DNA of 64,000 bases from Narthecium ossifragum (Eukaryota; Streptophyta; Magnoliopsida; Dioscoreales; Nartheciaceae), in contig OY986971.1 in the NCBI GenBank assembly GCA_963920575.1, forward strand, positions 18,776,492 through 18,840,491, read 5' to 3'. The translations under genes and the position numbers were made by a program. The notes under the pieces were generated by a model, which saw only the letters and a program-made list of their open reading frames with translations, was not told where the DNA came from and made no database searches. Of this stretch, positions 1 through 10,900 are shown one piece after another; the first letter of the stretch is position 1, and the number at the start of each line of letters is the position of its first letter.

Positions 1-2148
1 TTATTTGTGAAATCTGTGAGCTGTTGTTTGCGGGGTTGCTTCCCGATGCAGGTGTTGTGGTGGACTGCTAACAGTTGGTGGTGGTACCACTGTAGCAGCT
101 CCTAGACCTTATTTACCTGTTCACCACCCCGGGCCGATAGGGTGCCATGCCCATACCTTGTTTGATATACCATCACATACTGTTGCATGCTTATTTGTAT
201 TATCTTGTGTGTGCTCATGGCATGCATTGTTTTGTGCATTAGTCGCATCTGTGTAGGACGTTGGCGATGGGTTGATCACCGATCTGGGGCTTTCGGGTAG
301 TCCGGATCTAGCTCTAGGACCGTTGCGGGTAGCTTGGTCCAGGACTCGATTTGTAGTATTCAGTCGTTTTTCAATGATAGGGTTAGATGACCTGAATACA
401 TGTGGTTTGATGTTTAGAGGTCGTGTCGGCCTCGAGCCGAGTGTTGGGGTGTAGCCGGTGTCCGGTTCACTGGCTCTTGGGTAGAGGTTGTGCCTACTCA
501 GCGGTGTTGGTTGCCCACCTAGCAGTGTTGGTTTCCTGCTAGTGAGATGGCTGTGCTGGTTTCCTGCCTCACTGAGGGCGACCCAGTATGTGACCAGTTT
601 GGCTGGAAGATCATAACTGAGGCCTCCCTTTAGGGATACGCGGTGGGGTTTTGGGACCCCCGTGTACAACCAACCTTTGCTTGAGGGCGACTCTGTTTGT
701 TAGCCCAGATATTGTTATGATGTTGTCAATAAATGTTTGATGATAAAACAATGAATTAATATTATTATCCCTTAATTTGGAAAGCATTAAAATCATATTT
801 AATGAGTTTTTGTACTGACGGTTGATGCGAAGGACGATGCATGGATCGACCGTGGGGTATGGCGGTTGATGCGTGATCGACTGCGAAAGTTGTCTTGGGA
901 AAATAGGCTGATGGTCGATGTGACGGTCGATGGACCGATCGATCGTGGCCTATGTGACTTGGCTCAAAAGATGCGACGGTCGATCGGTGCACCGACCGTG
1001 GGAAGCGGTTTTCGCAACAGAGCCTGACGGACGATGTCACAGTCGATGGGACGGTCGACCGTGAGGCTTGACGATTGATAGGTGGATCGACCGTGGCTCA
1101 AGGAAAGCTTGGCGGACGATGTCGCAGACGATGCGACGGTCAACCGTGGGCCCAGAAAAGAGTCGTTAAAGAGCCGTTATAGGAGCAGAAACTAGCCGTT
1201 GGGAGGCTATTTGGAGGGCTTTGAAGCTCAACTATAAAAGGGAAAGAGCAGCAAACTTCCCAAGGACTAGGAGGGAGCAGAGGGATTATTATAATCATAT
1301 TCTAGCAAGTTTCTATCTCTTATTAGTGAGCTAAACCTTTGTAAAACTACTTCAAGTGTGAAGTAGACCTTGAGAGAAATATCTTAGAGAGATATTAGAG
1401 AGATTGTAAGGTTGCCAAGCACCCGTAAGCTTGGTAGATAGGTTGCCAAGCACCCGGAAGCTTGGTGGACAGCTTGTAAGAGGTCTTGCAAGTAGTGGAA
1501 CCTCAAGGAGAGCCTTGAGAATAGTGGGTAGGCAAGGTTGGCCGAACCACTATAAAAATTATGGTGCAATCTCTCTAACTCTCATCTCATATCCCTTGTT
1601 TACATATTTTATCTGCTCTTATCTTTAGCAAGCATATGATTTAATTAGACTCCTCCTATTTCGATTTCCTTAATTGATTTTATTGCACAAGTTCTAAGAT
1701 AAACCCCCCATCTTAAAGCTTCACTGTTGTGTTCCCTCCCTTGTGAGTGTCGTAGTGTAGTGTCCCCGCAGAGCTTAGTGCTCACTCCTACCCGGGCTGT
1801 GTTTTACAGGTGCTGGCGCTAGCTCTTCCTCGGTCGCCCCTACCGGGGCGGTGTTTGGTGACATGGCGGCGGCTGGCGGTGCTTGAGGTACGGCGATCAT
1901 CAGTTATGCCCTTTGTTTAGTTAGCCTCAAACGGGAGAGATTTTGTATAACTTTTACCCTGTTGAGGATTTGTACATATTCAGTTTCAGTCTTTGAGGTT
2001 TGTGATTGATTGTATAATACAGGATGATTATGAATTGCTAGGGAGACCACTATGATTAGAGGGAAACCTCACCAAAATTTCCGCAGTAGGTTAGGTTCCG
2101 GTTCGCGTCGCCCGGCCCGGTTGGGCCTACGCGGGTCGGGGCGTGACA
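1..2148 (+). mobile_element. Ty3 LTR (chromovirus-like), 3' part, interrupted by a Copia solo LTR
   Basis: This segment matches the plus-strand LTR at 39108-41488, starting from about 40395 of that copy, and matches in reverse the LTRs at 37170-37640 and 41806-42600. The end is GGGTCGGGGCGTGACA, the same CA-ending terminus as the other copies. The homology breaks at 697 and resumes at 1724, exactly where the Copia solo LTR sits. The window starts inside the LTR, so its 5' end is not visible. No ORF here looks coding; the 182-residue reverse frame at 121-669 is chance. Athila-like gag sequence follows directly, so the LTR probably inserted into that element or is joined to it by rearrangement. 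The chromovirus label rests on the protease and gag of the minus-strand relative at 37641-39107. Confidence 0.75.
698..1723 (+). mobile_element. Solo Copia LTR with 5-bp target duplication CTGTT
   Basis: The element starts TGTTAGCCCAG and ends AAAGCTTCA, and is flanked by the direct repeat CTGTT (693-697 and 1724-1728). Removing it and one CTGTT restores the surrounding LTR as seen at 41030-41050. It has a TATA box (TATAAAAG at 1233-1240), which gives plus orientation. The U3 part (about 815-1150) is filled with variants of GACGGTCGATG and ATCGACCGTGG, the hallmark of this family. Copies occur at 18434-19000 and 52767-53901, where the start reads TGTTGATCCTAACC. No coding capacity is present, as expected of a solo LTR left by LTR-LTR recombination. 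Confidence 0.88.
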
Positions 2149-3515
2149 AGTTGACTATAGATGCTGTATGTGGAGGAGTTTTCATAACCAATTCTCTTGA
2201 CGATTCTTGGGCACTGTTTGAGAAACTTGCTGAAAATTCCCAACATCATGCCACTTCTTCTAGAAACAATTGAGGATCTTCAAATCAACCTACTCCTAGA
2301 GGAATTCTTGAGCTTAATGAGTCAACCCGTCTCGCACAATAAGTTGATGCTTTGAGGTGGAAGCTTGATCAGGTCCTTAACCAAACTATAAATCAAGTTG
2401 CTTCCGCTAGTCCGTTGTTGCCCTCATCTTCGGGGGAACTTTTTTTCTTGTGCTTCCATGCCGACCATGATGTAACTAATTGGCATTTGGCAGACCATTA
2501 TCCCGAGCTAGTGCAAGAACATGTCAATGCAATTTATGGACAATCTAAGTCGGTTTATGATCCGTACTCTAACACTTACAATTCTGGCTTGCAAGACAAT
2601 CCAAATTTCTCGTGGAGGACACCCGGCGAACAACCAAATTCTTTCAACCCAAGGCCGCCATCCATGAGCACTCAAGCCCCAAATTATCCTCCAAAATTCC
2701 AACCAACATATCCCTCTAATGCTCAAGGCCAAGCTCCTCCATTCCAACCTTCATATCGGTCTTCCCAAGCACCTTATCAAGCTCAACCACCGCAATCTTG
2801 GGGACATCAACCATATACATCTCCACAACCTCTAGTAGACCCTACTTCAACTCCATACAGGAATCCTAAACTAGTTGAAATGATGGATGTGTTTAAGAAA
2901 GTTCATATTAACCTCCCTCTTCTTTATGCCATTAAACAAATTCCATCATATGCTAAATTCCTTAAAGATCTTTGCACACATAAAAGACAATCTAGATTTC
3001 ATATTTCTAAGAAGATTTTCTTGACTGAACCAGTAAGCTCAATTCTTTGTTGCGACCTTCCTCCTAAGCTTAAAGATCCTAGAACTCCGACTTTCTCATG
3101 CATTATAGGAAATCGCACGATTGATGGAGCATTATTAGATTTAGGTGCAAGTGTTAATCTCATGCCTTATTCTTTATACTCTAAGTTTGACATAGGAGAA
3201 CTGAAACCAACCGTCATGACTTTGCAATTAGATGACCGATCTATTAAGACCCCAGGAGGAATTCTTGAAGATGCTTTGGTTAAAGTTGATCAGTGTGTTT
3301 TTCCGGTTGATTTTGTAGTTCTAGACATGGAACCAGGAGTTCAAACTAAAAAGTCTGTCCCTATAATTCTTGGCCGACCTTTCTTAGCTACGGCTAATGC
3401 TTGCATTAATTATAGGGATGGCATCATGACAGTTACTTTTGGTAATATGGAACTTCACTTAAACATATTTCATACGTCAAAGAATCATGCATATGATGAA
3501 CAAAGCATAATCAAA
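2149..3515 (+). pseudogene. Athila-like Ty3 gag C terminus and aspartic protease, degraded
   Basis: Reading one frame from about 2154, the product shows the end of a plant Ty3 gag (an LAENSQ-type motif near 2230-2250), a proline/glutamine-rich linker, then a retroviral-type protease. The catalytic motif reads DLGASVNLMPYSLY (around 3140-3180), followed by IILGRPFLATANA (about 3360-3400). Both are typical of the Athila/Tat branch, and the same protein occurs at 48540-49383. In-frame stops at 2271-2273 and 2340-2342 interrupt it. Upstream gag and everything after the protease are missing. The left boundary is the LTR end at 2148. The right boundary with the LINE-like fragment near 3515 is approximate. 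Confidence 0.85.
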
Positions 3516-4215
3516 ATAAGGTACCACCAACCACATTGCTCTCATCATCGACTGCACATCGTCCGACCACAACCTCCCCCCATTGAGGATGTCAAAGGCA
3601 ACTAAGGAGTCCAACTCGACGACTACCTTCCGCACTCCCTTCCTTGATGCCATGCGCATAGCCAACAAGATCGCCCGCATCTCTGCCTCCAAAATAGAGC
3701 GAAGCTTCCGCAACCTCCCCTTCAGCCCACTGCAACAGTAGAGGCCAAAGCTACTACTCCCACCACAGCTGCTTGAGTACAAGGCTCCCACGAGGCATCC
3801 CCCTATATCACCAAGGCACCATCCTCCCATATCCGATGGCCCACACCAGTCCGCCATGGCACATTAAGAAACTCCTCCGCCAGCCGGCAACATGTTGAGC
3901 CACTACAGTCACCCTCACCACCTTCTCCAAATAGGATCATGCTTCTATCCTTCCAGATCTCCCGCAACCCATAGGCCAAAAACGTTTTAAGCATACCAAC
4001 ACCAGGTGAAAACGATGAACGAACCAGAACCGTTCGCACCTCCTTTGGACTCCAAACCTTGTCCTCCACACATTGCCCTGCCGCCACCCGCAGCACACTC
4101 TACGCAAAACCACACTGCACAGGCCATTATCGATCTTCTCTATCTTTGCTTCCGCAGTTCTCTGACATTTTTTGTGGCTCCGTCTTCTTATCTCTCGTGT
4201 TAATAGTGTCATAAA
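3516..4215 (-). pseudogene. LINE-type RNase H (RVT_3) remnant
   Basis: On the minus strand, overlapping frames give a segment with IWKDRSMILFGEGG (before the RNase H domain, about 3960), then DASWEP, then LEAEMRAILLAMRMA and VVVELDSL (about 3600-3700). The D, E and D residues of an RNase H fold are recognisable. This is the C-terminal RNase H seen in plant non-LTR elements. The frame changes at least once (near 3800-3860) and there is no intact ORF. No poly(A) tail or reverse transcriptase is visible. It could also be a decayed copy of a domesticated RVT_3 gene, but the upstream segment favours a LINE. Confidence 0.7.
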
Positions 4216-4261
4216 GTGCTCTAAGATTGTTGAAGTGGAAGTGCTAAAGCATTATTCTATG

Positions 4262-4414
4262 GGAAATTTTTTTAAAATAATATTATTTTAATAAAATATT
4301 ATTAAAATATGCCTCTAGAAAAAGTATTGATGAAAGTATGCCTGATTTGGCCACATCAGCACCACGCTGGCGTGGCTTTTCATTTTTTAATCCTGCCAAT
4401 AAAGACGTAACTTG
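4262..4414. repeat. Orphan MULE terminal inverted repeat
   Basis: About 150 bp nearly identical to the left TIR of the MITE at 5861-7347: it starts GGAAATTTTTTTAAAATA, passes through CCACGCTGGCGTGGC and stops within the AAAGACGTAACTTG palindrome. No matching right end is found nearby, so the rest of this copy was deleted or replaced. The sequence following it looks like Copia 3' noncoding DNA. Confidence 0.75.
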
Positions 4415-5118
4415 TGCTTGCTAGGCTGCTGAGATTCTGTAATTCCTTTTATTTCAGCTAGTCAATTTCTGTTATTCATATGCTACTGAATTGAGGGGGG
4501 GCAGTCAGCACCATTAGCAGTTGCTTTTTATTCTAGTAACCTGTGGACTACTGCTTATTCCCATGATTCTCAAGGAGTTATGTTATTATTGTGCTTAGCC
4601 AGAGACTTGAAAGTACATAATTTGAGGGAACATGTGTAGGTGACTTTGGAAGTACATAATTTCATGTGAACATGCTATCTCACGTGTTCTATGCAGTTGT
4701 GTTTCACGAGTTCTATTTCTATAAAATTATGCTCTTCAGGTTTGTTAAGTGTGCAGGAATAAAGATGGCATCTAAATTGAGGTTATGGATAAAATTATCC
4801 TCCCTTCTTATGAATCGAGGGGGAGTTCTTTGCTTTATAATGTTTTTTCCCATTATTGCCTTGTCAATTATGACAAAAAGGGATAGAAAATATTATGTTT
4901 GTTAGTATGTTAAATCTGTGTCATTTAGTTTTCAATTGCAACTATCTTTATATGTCTCTTATTATTTGAAATATACTTGTGTTTTTCTTCCGGTAGTTCA
5001 AGTGTGCACGGAATAAGAAACTCTCATAAGGACGACAACATCTGATCAGTGTCATCGTTAAATCATGTAACTATGTAAGTCATGTTTGTGTTTTGTCACG
5101 AATTGCCAAGGGGGAGAT
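4415..5118 (+). mobile_element. Copia (SIRE-like) 3' noncoding region with polypurine tract
   Basis: No ORF of note. The segment carries the repeated phrase GAATTGAGGGGG / GAATCGAGGGGGAGTTC (about 4490 and 4810) and ends in a polypurine tract, AAGGGGGAGAT, directly before TGTTAGG. This is the usual 3' end of SIRE-type Copia elements before their 3' LTR. The corresponding polyprotein is not here. A 79-residue frame at 4666-4905 has no recognisable similarity. Confidence 0.55.
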
Positions 5119-5860
5119 TGTTAGGTTCAGATTGAGTCATACATATATTATGTCAATTCGTGTAAAATATGGTATGTGTCTTCTAATCGAATCAGATGTG
5201 GTCGGTTATGGATATATTAATTTCTAATTAGGGATGGCAATGGGCCGGGTCTTCCCCGTAACCCGCTTGACCCACATCGCTTGGGGCAGAGAAATGGGGC
5301 AATGATCGGGTTGGCGCGGTGGGCCAGATTAAACGGGGCGAGTTAATTGTGGGGATGGGGCGGAGATGGGTTTTGGTCAACCTGCTCCGGTTTCGACCGG
5401 GCTCAGATATAACTCTAAGTATTTTTATCTAACTATTATTTTTAGTATCATATTAAAAACATTCTTTTTGAAATTATGTGGCGCTTGAGAGTTGGAATTG
5501 ACGTGCTTCTGGATAATTAGTTTAGAAATGATCTCATTGTACCTTCATTAAAATACAAAGTATATGATATCAGACATAGTTTATGATCGGTTGCATTTTG
5601 ATAATTAATTTATACTAGTTTTGTTCGTTCATTTTGTAATCTTTTTTAATTTGCACTATTGTGTTATTGTAAAAAATACTTGACAGATTTGTCATTGAAA
5701 TTGTCGATATTTTTTTAAAAAATTTAACGAAAAAGAGAAAATCCCAAACAGGGCAGGGTAAAGGCGGGGCGGGGATAGGACAAATTTCTTACCCCGCAAC
5801 GGGGCATGGGGCGGGGATGAGGCAAGATAAATATTTTTGGGGCAAGGATGGCATGGATAA

Positions 5861-6191
5861 GGAAAATTTTTTAAAATAATATTATTTTAATAAAATATTA
5901 TTAAAATATGCCTCTAGAGAAAGTATTAACGAAAGTATATCTGGTTTGGCCATGTCGGCGCCACGCTGGCGTGGCCTTTTATTTTTTTAATCCTGTCAAT
6001 AAAGACGTAACTTGAAGTTACGTCTATATTAACAAAGACGTAACTTGAAGTTACGTCTTTGACCTTTCTCACACATCAGGAGGCCAAGGACGGATAGGAG
6101 TGATCCCTTATTTAATAAAGACGTAACTTCAAGTTACGTCTTTAGTATCCCATTTCTCTCTCACGCATACACACACACTCTCTCCCCCTGT

Positions 6192-6227
<36 letters not shown>

Positions 6228-7347
6228 GACCCTCTCTCTCTCTCCGGTTCTCTCTCGTGCTCCTCTCTCTCTCGATCTCTCCCGGTTCTCTCTCACGCTC
6301 TCTCTCTCTCCCACGATCTCTCTCTATCCGCCCTGATCTCCTCTCCTCGTCGTTTCCAAGCGCTGATGCCACCTTCCCCTTACAGCCGCCACCTTCAGTG
6401 GCATGTGCGGCTCCGCCGCCTACCTCGGGCCGTCGTCCACAACATCTTCCCTGACCGGTATGGGGAAGGTGGCCACGAGGAGACCTCGGCGCCGTCGTCC
6501 ACGGGGTCTTCGGGCTTTATGGTCGTCGCCTCCATGAGATCTCCTCCCTCCACCGTCTCCTCCATCAAATCCATCACCGTCGCCGGTCTCCTCTCCTCCC
6601 GCCTCCATTGCGATCACCGGTCTCCCCTCTTCCCCCCACCATCTCCTCCCTCCACCGCCTCCATCGCTGTCACCGATCTCCTCTCCTCCCTCACTGCGGC
6701 GCTACACGTTATGCACCCCCTTCCCGCCTCGCTCGGCCCCGACGACCGCTCCCCCTTGCCGCCCCTGCCCCACCCGCACCCCACATTGTGCGCCCTCCTT
6801 CCCGCGCCACCCTGCGCTGTGCCATTAGCGGCCCGCGCCCGTGCCAACTCGCCGTGTCGTCAACGATCCGCATAGTATTCCGCCCGTGCACCGCTCGGCC
6901 GCCGCCATCACCCAGCCTCCTGCCAGGTACCATCACCGGCCTCGCCCAACTACCTTCTGGATGGGCGAGAAAGAGAGAGAGAGAGAAACGACTGGTGGTT
7001 GTGGCCGGGAAAGAAGATGGCGCATCGGGAGGGCGGCGTGGTGAGGCCGAGCAGGAGGCACGGCCGAATAATGGACGTGGCGGACGACGAGAGATAGAGA
7101 GAGACCACGGGAGAGAGAGACCATGGGAGAGGAAGGGGGTTGAAAGCATGTACGTAACTCCAAGTTACGTCTTTATTATAAAAACATAACTTGGAGTTAT
7201 GTTTTCATTGACAAAATTAAAAAAATGAAAGGCCACGCCAGCGTGGCGCTGACGTGGCCAAAGCAGGCATACTTTCATCAATATTTTCTCCAGAGGCATA
7301 TTTTAATAATATTTTATTAAAATAATATTATTTTAAAAAAAGTTTCC
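5861..7347. mobile_element. MULE-type MITE, about 200-bp TIRs, 9-bp target duplication
   Basis: The left terminus GGAAAATTTTTTAAAATA and the right terminus (reverse complement GGAAACTTTTTTTAAAATA) begin inverted repeats of about 200 bp that share CCACGCTGGCGTGGCC. The exact 9-bp duplication CATGGATAA lies at 5852-5860 and 7348-7356, which identifies a Mutator-type insertion. TIR and subterminal DNA carry five copies of a 12-bp-arm palindrome built on AAGACGTAACTT (6001-6026, 6034-6060, 6117-6143, 7151-7174, 7181-7205). The interior (6170-7140) is CT-rich then GC-rich, with several chance ORFs and no recognisable protein. Confidence 0.9.
6172..6335. repeat. CT/CA-rich low-complexity tract
   Basis: Alternating CTCTCT and CACACA runs inside the MITE. 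Reverse frames read as Arg-Glu repeats and are not genes. Confidence 0.85.
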
Positions 7348-7606
7348 CATGGATAAAACCCACCCCAACCAGCCCCAAACCGCCCCATCGTCATTCCTAT
7401 GTACAATTGATCAGCAATATTTAATATCAACATAAGTATGGCAGCTATGCATAATAAAGGCAGAAGATGGAATTTTTTGCATTTTAGTACCCCTAAAGTT
7501 CACTTTTGCCGATTTAATACCTTTGCCCTGTTTTTTTGCAAGTTAATACCCCTGAACATGGAAAACCCGATCTTACCCCTCACTTAACCCATACCCATAT
7601 GACACC

Positions 7607-7652
7607 ACATACATGCCATGCCCTGCCACATGACGTGGCATGGCATGTATGT
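7607..7652. other. Perfect 16-bp inverted repeat, 14-bp loop, MULE subterminal region
   Basis: Arm 1 (7607-7622) ACATACATGCCATGCC is the exact reverse complement of arm 2 (7637-7652). The loop itself contains TGCCAC and ACGTGG-like sequence that could extend the stem. It lies about 140 bp inside the MULE end and upstream of the first exon, so it could be a transposase or regulatory binding site. This is inference. Confidence 0.8.
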
Positions 7653-7948
7653 TATGCAAATAACTTCCCGGTTAAACGGGTCTCTGTCGCGTTCATCACC
7701 CCCACACGTGGCAAGACACAATTAGCCAGGAATACGACGGTTGTAGGCAACGAGAAGATGAAGCGACGCGTCGGATAAATACGCATAAAAAAAGGATTTG
7801 AATGCGGCTTTACAAATCTTCTACTTACCCTTCCAATCTTCACCGGGAGATCGAGAGATCGAGAGATTGCGTTCGATTTCCATCGCGACCAAAGGGGTTT
7901 CTCATACCCTAGACCTTTTTCCGAGTACCACCCATTCCATTTCCATTG

Positions 7949-10900
7949 ATGGAGGCAAAATCCACCAAATCCAAGGAGAAAGCAAGAAAAGCCGAGGGAC
8001 CAAAGCGGACGAAAAAAGAGGCGGAGGTGGATGCCGGCGCTGGGTCTTCGGACATGGACTCCGGTAAGCCCTTGTTCATCCCGACTTAATCGTTTTAATT
8101 TTAAATTTTAAATTTTTTTTTTTGGCACAAGGCGGTGTGTTCTCCTCTCATCTATTGTGGAAAAAATAAATACCATTATTTTCGTCCCCGTATCCTACAT
8201 AATTTTTTGCGTTAAGAAATGTAGCATTCACACGCGTACTTTTTGTTCTTTCTAAGTGTATTTTTGGTGTTTTCTATGCGCTCTTGTTTATACGCGTACT
8301 TATGGTTGTTTCTACACGTACTTATGGTTGTTTCGACGCGTTGTAAAGGTCTTTTATACGAGCTATTTACTAGTTTTTACGCGTACTTTGTCTCTTTTAT
8401 ATGCGTACTTATTGTTTTATATACGCGTTGTTAAGGTGTTTTATACGCGCTATTTAGTATTTTATTCGCGCTATTGTAGGTTGGCACATTTACTCGTTTA
8501 TCCGCGTACTATTTGTAGTTTTTACGCGTATTTAATGGGTTTTATATGCGCTATTCAACTTCGTTGTGTAGATTGGCACATTTACTTGTTTATACGCGTA
8601 CTTTTGGTTGTTTCTACGCGTTGATATGGTGTATTCTATGCATTGGTGTTTATACGCATTCTTAATGTTGTTTATATGCGAACTTTTTGTTGCGTCTACC
8701 CATTGTTAAGCTGTTTATTTACGCTATTTAACTCGAACTCTTATCTCGTGTGAACCGCAGAGACAAGCAGTGGTGACGACAATTTACTGGAGGTCGGCCC
8801 CACTCCCTTCTCAAGCCGGTGCTTCGCGCATAAGATACAGGAGGCCGCCGGCGAATATATGACGTTGGCCCATGCAACCAAAATTCGCGAGACACCTTTC
8901 GCCCATATGCTCGACTTGCCAAAGATAAGACCTGACAATGTCCTCTTGGACCACATGATGAGGAATTACAATGGAGGTTTACGGTTCACTGTCCAAGGTA
9001 GCAACGTCGAGCTAAAAGCAGAAGACGTAGCAGTTATCCTCGGCCTACCTATGGGCGGTTCTCGGCCGAAGCGGAAGAAGATGCGGCAGCAGCTCGGGAG
9101 TATATCATTCTACAGTAGACATACCAAGGAGCTGGACCTGCAGTCTAGTCATATCGAGGGGATCTTGGATGATCTCAAGGGCAAGAGTGAAGCGGAGGAC
9201 GTTGCAGATTTCTGCCGCTTCTTTATTCTCTACATGTTCGCCGTCTTCTTGTTCCTGAGGTCCAACTACACCGCCCCTTCATACCTGGTGCCCCTTTTGG
9301 AAGATCTCTACTCACTGCAGAATATTGACTAGGCAACCGCAGTTCACGAGCACCTTAAGACGGAGGTCGCCATGGCTCACAGACGGTGGAGGGCGTCGTC
9401 AAAGACGAGTGAGATTAGTAAAAGGGCATGTACTTATGTCTGCGGGTGCACTGCTGTTCTGCTCATATGGTATTATAAGATTACCGGTTGCAGGGCACCA
9501 ACCGTAGCGGACAGTATCCCACGCATGATGAGGTGGGGTCATGTACAGCTAGTGAGGAGAAAGAACCTCACCGACACTGTTACGCAAGGAACGACTACAC
9601 GGGTAATGTCGAGCTAAAATATTGTTCGGATTTCTTTATGGCTGTCTAGTTTGGAATGTCTAATAACCAACTGTTGGTTTTCTATAATTTCCAGCTTGTC
9701 TACCTCGATGTGGAATGTACCTTGTATCTGAGGCATTCCACGCAAGCCGAGCAATCACGAAGACATACAACGGTGGCTGGGACTTCTGATGCACTGTCCT
9801 CTCGTGAAGACGCACCCCCTAGGCGTGTTCAATTCATGACCATGCCGCGGTCGACCGAGAATGCCCATGCCAGCCCAATAATTGAGACTAAGCTGGCTGA
9901 GGTACGTCGTTATAATCGATATTACTCGTCGTTAGATTTAATTACGTGTGATACTCGGTAACTGTTAAATTTTTATGCATGAAAATCTCATATACTCGTG
10001 TTTTTTTACTCAAACTATGCGTGTTTTAGAGCTATCATACTCGTGTTTATTAGTATAAGTACGCGTAGTTTTGATCTATCATACTTGTGTTTAATATTAC
10101 TAATACGCATCTTTATTAGCTATAATACACGTGTTTATTAGTATAAATACGCGTCTTTTGGATCTATTGTACGTGTCTTTACTTTTAGTAATACGCGTGT
10201 TTGTGTCTTATTATACTCGTGTTGTTTGACAAGTATTTTTCTTGCGCACTTAACATTTTTTTTCCCCACTCTTGTCTCCAGCTGAGATCGGACGTCGATA
10301 CATTGACTCGGAGGATTGTGGCCCAGGACGATGCTGTGAGGACGATGAACATCCAGAACAATAAATTGAGATTGAAATTGGCGGCAACGAATGCGCAGCT
10401 CGCTGAAGCCGAACAAGAAATTGAAATGCTCAAAGCGAATTCGCGGACACCTTCAATCATGAAGACACCGCGGAGTGTGTCCTTCCGAGAGGATGTTTTG
10501 GAGAAGGAGAAAGCGGCGCTCTCAATCGAAGGATCAGTTGCAAGAAGAAGGAGAACACCTCGGAGTCGGAGTCAGAGTCAAGAAAAGGAGGATGTCATCA
10601 TGAAGGGGGACGCCGGGCCGGGTGATCTCGGGCAAGATGATATCCGACCGGACATTCAGACGGCTGATACGGCCGTTGCTGAAGAAGTTGTTGAAGAGCA
10701 AACTGAAACTGCGAAGGAAGGAGTCAGAGTCAGTAGAGCATGGGCTCGTAGTCCATATGGTCTGAGGTCGAAAAAGCGAAAGCAAAATCGGGCAGCACCA
10801 AAGAAGAGGAGCATGGTCGATACTCCTACTCGTGACCCGGACGTTGTTGTGACAGAAGAGTACACTGCTGTGTCAGGAGTTATAATGGACACAGTCAATG

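Larger units (their letters stand above)
5230..7398. mobile_element. hAT-like nonautonomous element, GGGATGGCAATGGG type
   Basis: The left end is AGGGATGGCAATGGGCCGGG and the right end, read in reverse, is AGGAATGACGATGGGGCGG, giving imperfect inverted termini. The inner flanks are rich in GGGGCGGGG-type sequence, typical of this very common plant repeat. The MITE at 5861-7347 sits inside it. No clear 8-bp target duplication was found, and the hAT assignment rests on resemblance to the class only. Confidence 0.5.
5119..7468 (+). mobile_element. Start of a Copia LTR, split by a hAT-like element
   Basis: The LTR start is inferred at 5119 (TGTTAGGTTCAGATTG) because a polypurine tract precedes it. 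It continues to 5229, is interrupted by the element at 5230-7398, and probably resumes for about 70 bp (7399-7468) before the large MULE begins. The 3' end of the LTR would lie beyond the MULE and is not seen, so the extent is inference. Confidence 0.45.

Noticed and set aside
121..669. 182-codon minus-strand frame
   Set aside because: Lies fully within LTR sequence that is not open in the other copies.
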